Source: Paenibacillus glycinis (GTDB lineage Bacteria; Bacillota; Bacilli; Paenibacillales; Paenibacillaceae). From it: 64,000 nucleotides of DNA. Numbering within the stretch: position 1 is the first letter of the stretch; the number at the start of each line of letters is the position of its first letter. The position numbers and the translations under genes were made by a program. The DNA lies in contig NZ_JAAAMV010000011.1 of assembly GCF_009909185.1 (NCBI RefSeq), positions 62,001 through 126,000 of the forward strand, in the 5' to 3' direction. The notes under the pieces are model-generated. The model worked only from the letters and a program-made list of their open reading frames with translations. It had not been told where the DNA came from and did no database searches. Shown in pieces: positions 61,561 to 64,000 of the stretch.

Positions 61561-61621
61561 TCACATATTGAAAAGGGTTGTCATTTTGTGAATGGTACCT
61601 TTTTCAATGTGTGATTTTTTT
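61561..61621 (+). terminator. Strong terminator-like hairpin inside the cold shock leader
   Basis: The arms 61561-61578 and 61597-61614 form an 18-bp stem with two wobble pairs, an 18-base loop and a seven-T run (61615-61621). It lies between the only promoter I can see and the cold shock ATG, 57 bases upstream of the start codon, so it is a candidate conditional terminator. Confidence 0.82.
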
Positions 61622-61677
61622 ATTTCGCAAACACGAATAAAAAGTACATGTTAATTTAATTTTGGAGGTAATTCCCC

Positions 61678-61878
61678 ATGCAAACAGGAACAGTTAAATG
61701 GTTTAACGCAGAAAAAGGCTTCGGTTTCATCGAAGTTGAAGGCGGCAACGATGTATTCGTACATTTCTCCGCAATCGTAGGCGACGGTTTCAAAACGCTT
61801 GACGAAGGCCAACGCGTTGAGTTCAACGTTGTTCAAGGCAACCGTGGACCACAAGCAGAAAACGTTGTAAAACTGTAG
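61678..61878 (+). CDS. CspA-family cold shock protein (RNA chaperone)
   Basis: 66 residues, the exact family size. RNP1 KGFGFIEV and RNP2 VFVHFSAI are intact; the start [12 protein letters not shown] and end [10 protein letters not shown] are typical. It binds single-stranded nucleic acid and melts RNA structures. TTGGAGG precedes the ATG with ideal spacing. Codons are strongly unlike neighbours (many A/T-ending, optimal for high expression). The leader holds a terminator hairpin and the gene ends at its own terminator, so it is monocistronic. Confidence 0.97.
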   Translation: MQTGTVKWFNAEKGFGFIEVEGGNDVFVHFSAIVGDGFKTLDEGQRVEFNVVQGNRGPQAENVVKL

Positions 61879-61897
61879 TTTTACCGTTTTCTTTCAG

Positions 61898-61926
61898 AAA
61901 GCCCTGCGCTTGCGCAGGGCTTTTTG
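61898..61926 (+). terminator. Intrinsic terminator after the cold shock gene
   Basis: AAAGCCCTGCGC-TT-GCGCAGGGCTTTTT is a clean hairpin with T-run. Confidence 0.95.
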
Positions 61927-62081
61927 TTTTGCCCGGACATGAGCCGAATCGAAACCGCATAGAATGAAACTCCACAAAGAAATCGACGAATGGCCGATAC
62001 CTGTTTCAATCCATCGCTTAAGCGTTTAATAAAGGGGTAATGCATTGCAGTCCGTGGGGATAGATGCCGGGAGGTTTGGCC

Positions 62082-63167
62082 ATGTCGGTTCAGAAAGGGT
62101 TTTTCCGGGTATGCCTGGGGATTATCGCCCTGCTGCTCATCGTATATTTGACGGCGAAGATCAGTTTTATCTTTCACCCGCTGCTGACCATCTTCAACAT
62201 CCTGATCGTGCCGTTCATGCTGGCGGGCTTTTGTTATTATTTGCTGCGCCCGATCGTGAACGCGATGGTGCGGCGGCGCTTGAACAAAGTATTCTCGATA
62301 TTGCTGATCTACGTGCTGGTCGCCGCGATCCTGGGATTGTTCGTCGCGGTCGTGTGGCCGACGCTGCAGACGCAGGTGGAGAATTTCGTGAAAGGCGCGC
62401 CGGATCTGATCGAGAGCTTCCAGCGGCAGTTGGACCGTTTGCAGGACAACCGCATGCTCTCCTCGTTCGTCGACAAGGACACGGACGTCAGCGCGAAGCT
62501 GTCGGAATATTTGAACGACGCGATCACGGCGGCTTCCAATTACGTGTCGAACATCGTGTCGATCGTGACCAATTTTTTCATCATCATCGCGACGGTGCCG
62601 ATCATCCTCTACTATATGCTGAAGGAAAGCGACCATATCCCCACTTCGATCCTCCATGTCATTCCGCGGCGGTACCGAAAGGACGGGAAGGACGTGCTGG
62701 CGGATATCGACTCGGCGCTCAGCGGTTTCATCGTCGGGCGCGTCATCATTACGTGCCTGCTCGCGATCATGCTGTACGTCGGATTTCTGATCATCGGGCT
62801 GCCGTATTCGCTGCTGCTGGCGATCGCGGCGTTCTTCCTCAACATCATTCCGTACATCGGGCAGTTCTTGGGCGCGATCCCGACGATCATCGTCGCCTTC
62901 ACCGTGTCGCCGACGATGGTGTTCTGGGTCGTCGTGGTGACGCTGATCGCGCAGCAGATCGAAGGAAACGTGCTGTCGCCGAGCATCTACGGCAGACGGC
63001 TCGACATCCATCCGCTGACGACGATCGTGCTGCTCTTGGTGGCGGGCGAGATCGCCGGCTTTCTCGGCATCATTTTGGCGATCCCGGCGTATATGGTCGT
63101 CAAGATCATCGTGGTGCGCGTCTATCGGCTGTTTCTGGCGGAGAAGGTAGAAGAGTTGGTCGATTAG
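62082..63167 (+). CDS. AI-2E family transporter (YueF/YhhQ-type permease)
   Basis: 361 residues with about eight membrane segments arranged in the pattern of the AI-2E family: two near the start, a soluble stretch (about 100-150; PTLQTQVENFVKGAPDLIES), then LSGFIVGRVIITCLLAIM, LPYSLLLAIAAFFLNIIPYIGQFLGAIPTI near 250 and QQIEGNVLSPSIYGRRLDIHPL near 300. Most members are not AI-2 exporters; Na+/H+ or peptide roles are also reported. The frame opens at 62064, but GGGAGG precedes the ATG at 62082. Confidence 0.9.
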   Translation: MSVQKGFFRVCLGIIALLLIVYLTAKISFIFHPLLTIFNILIVPFMLAGFCYYLLRPIVNAMVRRRLNKVFSILLIYVLVAAILGLFVAVVWPTLQTQVENFVKGAPDLIESFQRQLDRLQDNRMLSSFVDKDTDVSAKLSEYLNDAITAASNYVSNIVSIVTNFFIIIATVPIILYYMLKESDHIPTSILHVIPRRYRKDGKDVLADIDSALSGFIVGRVIITCLLAIMLYVGFLIIGLPYSLLLAIAAFFLNIIPYIGQFLGAIPTIIVAFTVSPTMVFWVVVVTLIAQQIEGNVLSPSIYGRRLDIHPLTTIVLLLVAGEIAGFLGIILAIPAYMVVKIIVVRVYRLFLAEKVEELVD

Positions 63168-63175
63168 CGGCTTTG

Positions 63176-63214
63176 AAGCGACGGTTCATGGTACGATGGA
63201 CCGTTGCTTTTTTT
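63176..63214 (+). terminator. Intrinsic terminator after the AI-2E gene
   Basis: AAGCGACGGTTCAT pairs with ATGGACCGTTGCTT (with wobbles) and ends in seven T residues. Confidence 0.88.
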
Positions 63215-63397
63215 GCGCGCGGAGCGGAGCGGAGCCGTAGAGGCGGCAGCGCGATTCGTGCATGGATCGGCTGCCTATTGAGCGCGTTCGCAAGCCTTCA
63301 ACCGGCGTGTATTCCGCTAGAATCGATTGTGCTAGAATTGATAGCATACAAACAATAGCCATGCTAATTGCAGTGAAGACGCTGGAGGGCGAAGGTA

Positions 63398-64000
63398 ATG
63401 CGGAACAAAGTTAGATTCACGGTAAGATCCAAAATCATTCTCGGATATCTCGTCGTGTTGATCAGCGTGGGGATATCGATTGCCATATTGGACGGCCGCA
63501 TGAACTCGATGGACAGGGAGATCGATTTCATCAACAGCCACGACATGGCGGTGCATGATCTGGCGAATCAGATCGACAGCCGCGTGCTGGACATGGAGAC
63601 GGGGCAGCGCGGGTATGTCATCACGGGAGACGAGTCCTATCTCGATCCGTACACGACGTCCCGCGCGGAGTGGATGGAGATTTACAGCCAGCTGTACCAG
63701 CTGGTCGCCGATAACCCGGGCCAGCAGGCGAATTTGCGGGCGATCAGGGCGAACGTGGAGAAATGGATCGAGGTCGCCGGCGACCCCGTCATCGCGGCGA
63801 AGAAGGAAGGCGACACGGCGCAGGTCGCGCAATTTTTCAAGCTGGACGAGGGCAAGAAGATCATCGATACGCTGCGCTTTCAGCTGGGCGATTTCCTGAA
63901 CGTCGAGAAGGGGCTGACGCAGCAGCGGATCGACGACCTGGACGAGAAGAACCGCAGCTTCAAGATCGGCCTGTATATCGTGCTGTTCATCGTCACCGTG
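63398..64000 (+). CDS. CHASE3-domain membrane sensor (N-terminal part, cut by window edge)
   Basis: 201 codons before the right edge. A TM segment lies at about 13-31, then an extracellular CHASE3 domain (about 36-188) with the diagnostic LDMETGQRGYVITGDESYLDPY near 64-86. A second TM begins near 191 (IGLYIVLFIVTV). The effector domain lies beyond the window; CHASE3 is found on histidine kinases, chemoreceptors and GGDEF proteins, so its output cannot be named. GGAGGGCGAAGGTA precedes the ATG. Confidence 0.9.
   Translation, partial: MRNKVRFTVRSKIILGYLVVLISVGISIAILDGRMNSMDREIDFINSHDMAVHDLANQIDSRVLDMETGQRGYVITGDESYLDPYTTSRAEWMEIYSQLYQLVADNPGQQANLRAIRANVEKWIEVAGDPVIAAKKEGDTAQVAQFFKLDEGKKIIDTLRFQLGDFLNVEKGLTQQRIDDLDEKNRSFKIGLYIVLFIVTV

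Overview
This 64 kb window is ordinary chromosome of a high-G+C, low-phylum-ambiguity Firmicute, most likely a member of the Paenibacillaceae (Paenibacillus/Cohnella type). The evidence is strong AGGAGG-type ribosome binding sites before most genes, intrinsic terminators with U-runs, a TPP riboswitch-controlled ThiXYZ operon, a Bacillus-type myo-inositol operon, a HemAT-like globin sensor and a Crp/Fnr-type site. I saw no rRNA, tRNA, CRISPR array, integrase, transposase or prophage gene.

Layout. 1-5.0 kb (minus): thiamine salvage operon thiZ-thiX-thiY-thiM-thiD-thiE behind a TPP riboswitch and terminator; thiE runs off the left edge. 5.0-8.3 kb: a 20-bp palindromic tandem repeat array, a globin-coupled chemotaxis sensor, a divergent flavohaemoglobin with a perfect Fnr/Crp-type site, and a Crp/Fnr regulator. 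8.4-14.1 kb: a mutarotase-like protein, a chemoreceptor, and an ECF41 sigma factor in an operon with an FAD oxidoreductase whose promoter carries the ECF41 signature. 14.2-17.1 kb: DJ-1/PfpI protein, rlmN, a small unknown, greA. 17.1-22.2 kb: a degenerate repeat region, then a GntR/PBP regulator and a GH38 alpha-mannosidase sharing an AT-rich operator. 22.3-30.1 kb: GNAT acetyltransferase, DEAD-box helicase dbpA, a pseudogene remnant of a thioredoxin-reductase-like enzyme, a lower-G+C SDR gene, an intact thioredoxin-reductase-like enzyme, an MBL-fold hydrolase, and mqnB-mqnD of the futalosine menaquinone route.

30.3-36.5 kb: glutathione peroxidase under an OhrR-like double operator, quinone oxidoreductase, two small genes (one an extreme polyanion), a TauE/SafE exporter, an AraC regulator and a WbsX/GH99-like hydrolase. 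36.6-41.3 kb: VOC protein, Bcr/CflA efflux pump, and a polar amino-acid ABC transporter with a possible attenuated leader. 41.3-53.3 kb: a decayed spacer, then the operon GH38-like/iolG/iolD/iolE/iolB/iolC/iolA/lacI for inositol catabolism. 53.4-64 kb: a secreted beta-propeller protein, a 55-residue small gene, a LysR regulator, a CHASE-GGDEF-EAL protein, adenosine deaminase, a ThiF/MoeB-type E1 enzyme, a cold shock gene whose leader contains a strong terminator hairpin, an AI-2E-type permease and the N-terminus of a CHASE3 sensor.

How the genes work together. The window mixes housekeeping genes with carbohydrate-scavenging units, each beside its own regulator: GntR+GH38, AraC+WbsX-like, LacI+iol. 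The most novel-looking unit is the inositol operon headed by an alpha-mannosidase-like hydrolase. It suggests that inositol is taken from a glycosylated inositol rather than from free inositol. The most novel regulatory structures are the cold shock leader terminator, the OhrR-like operator on the peroxidase gene and the palindromic repeat array.
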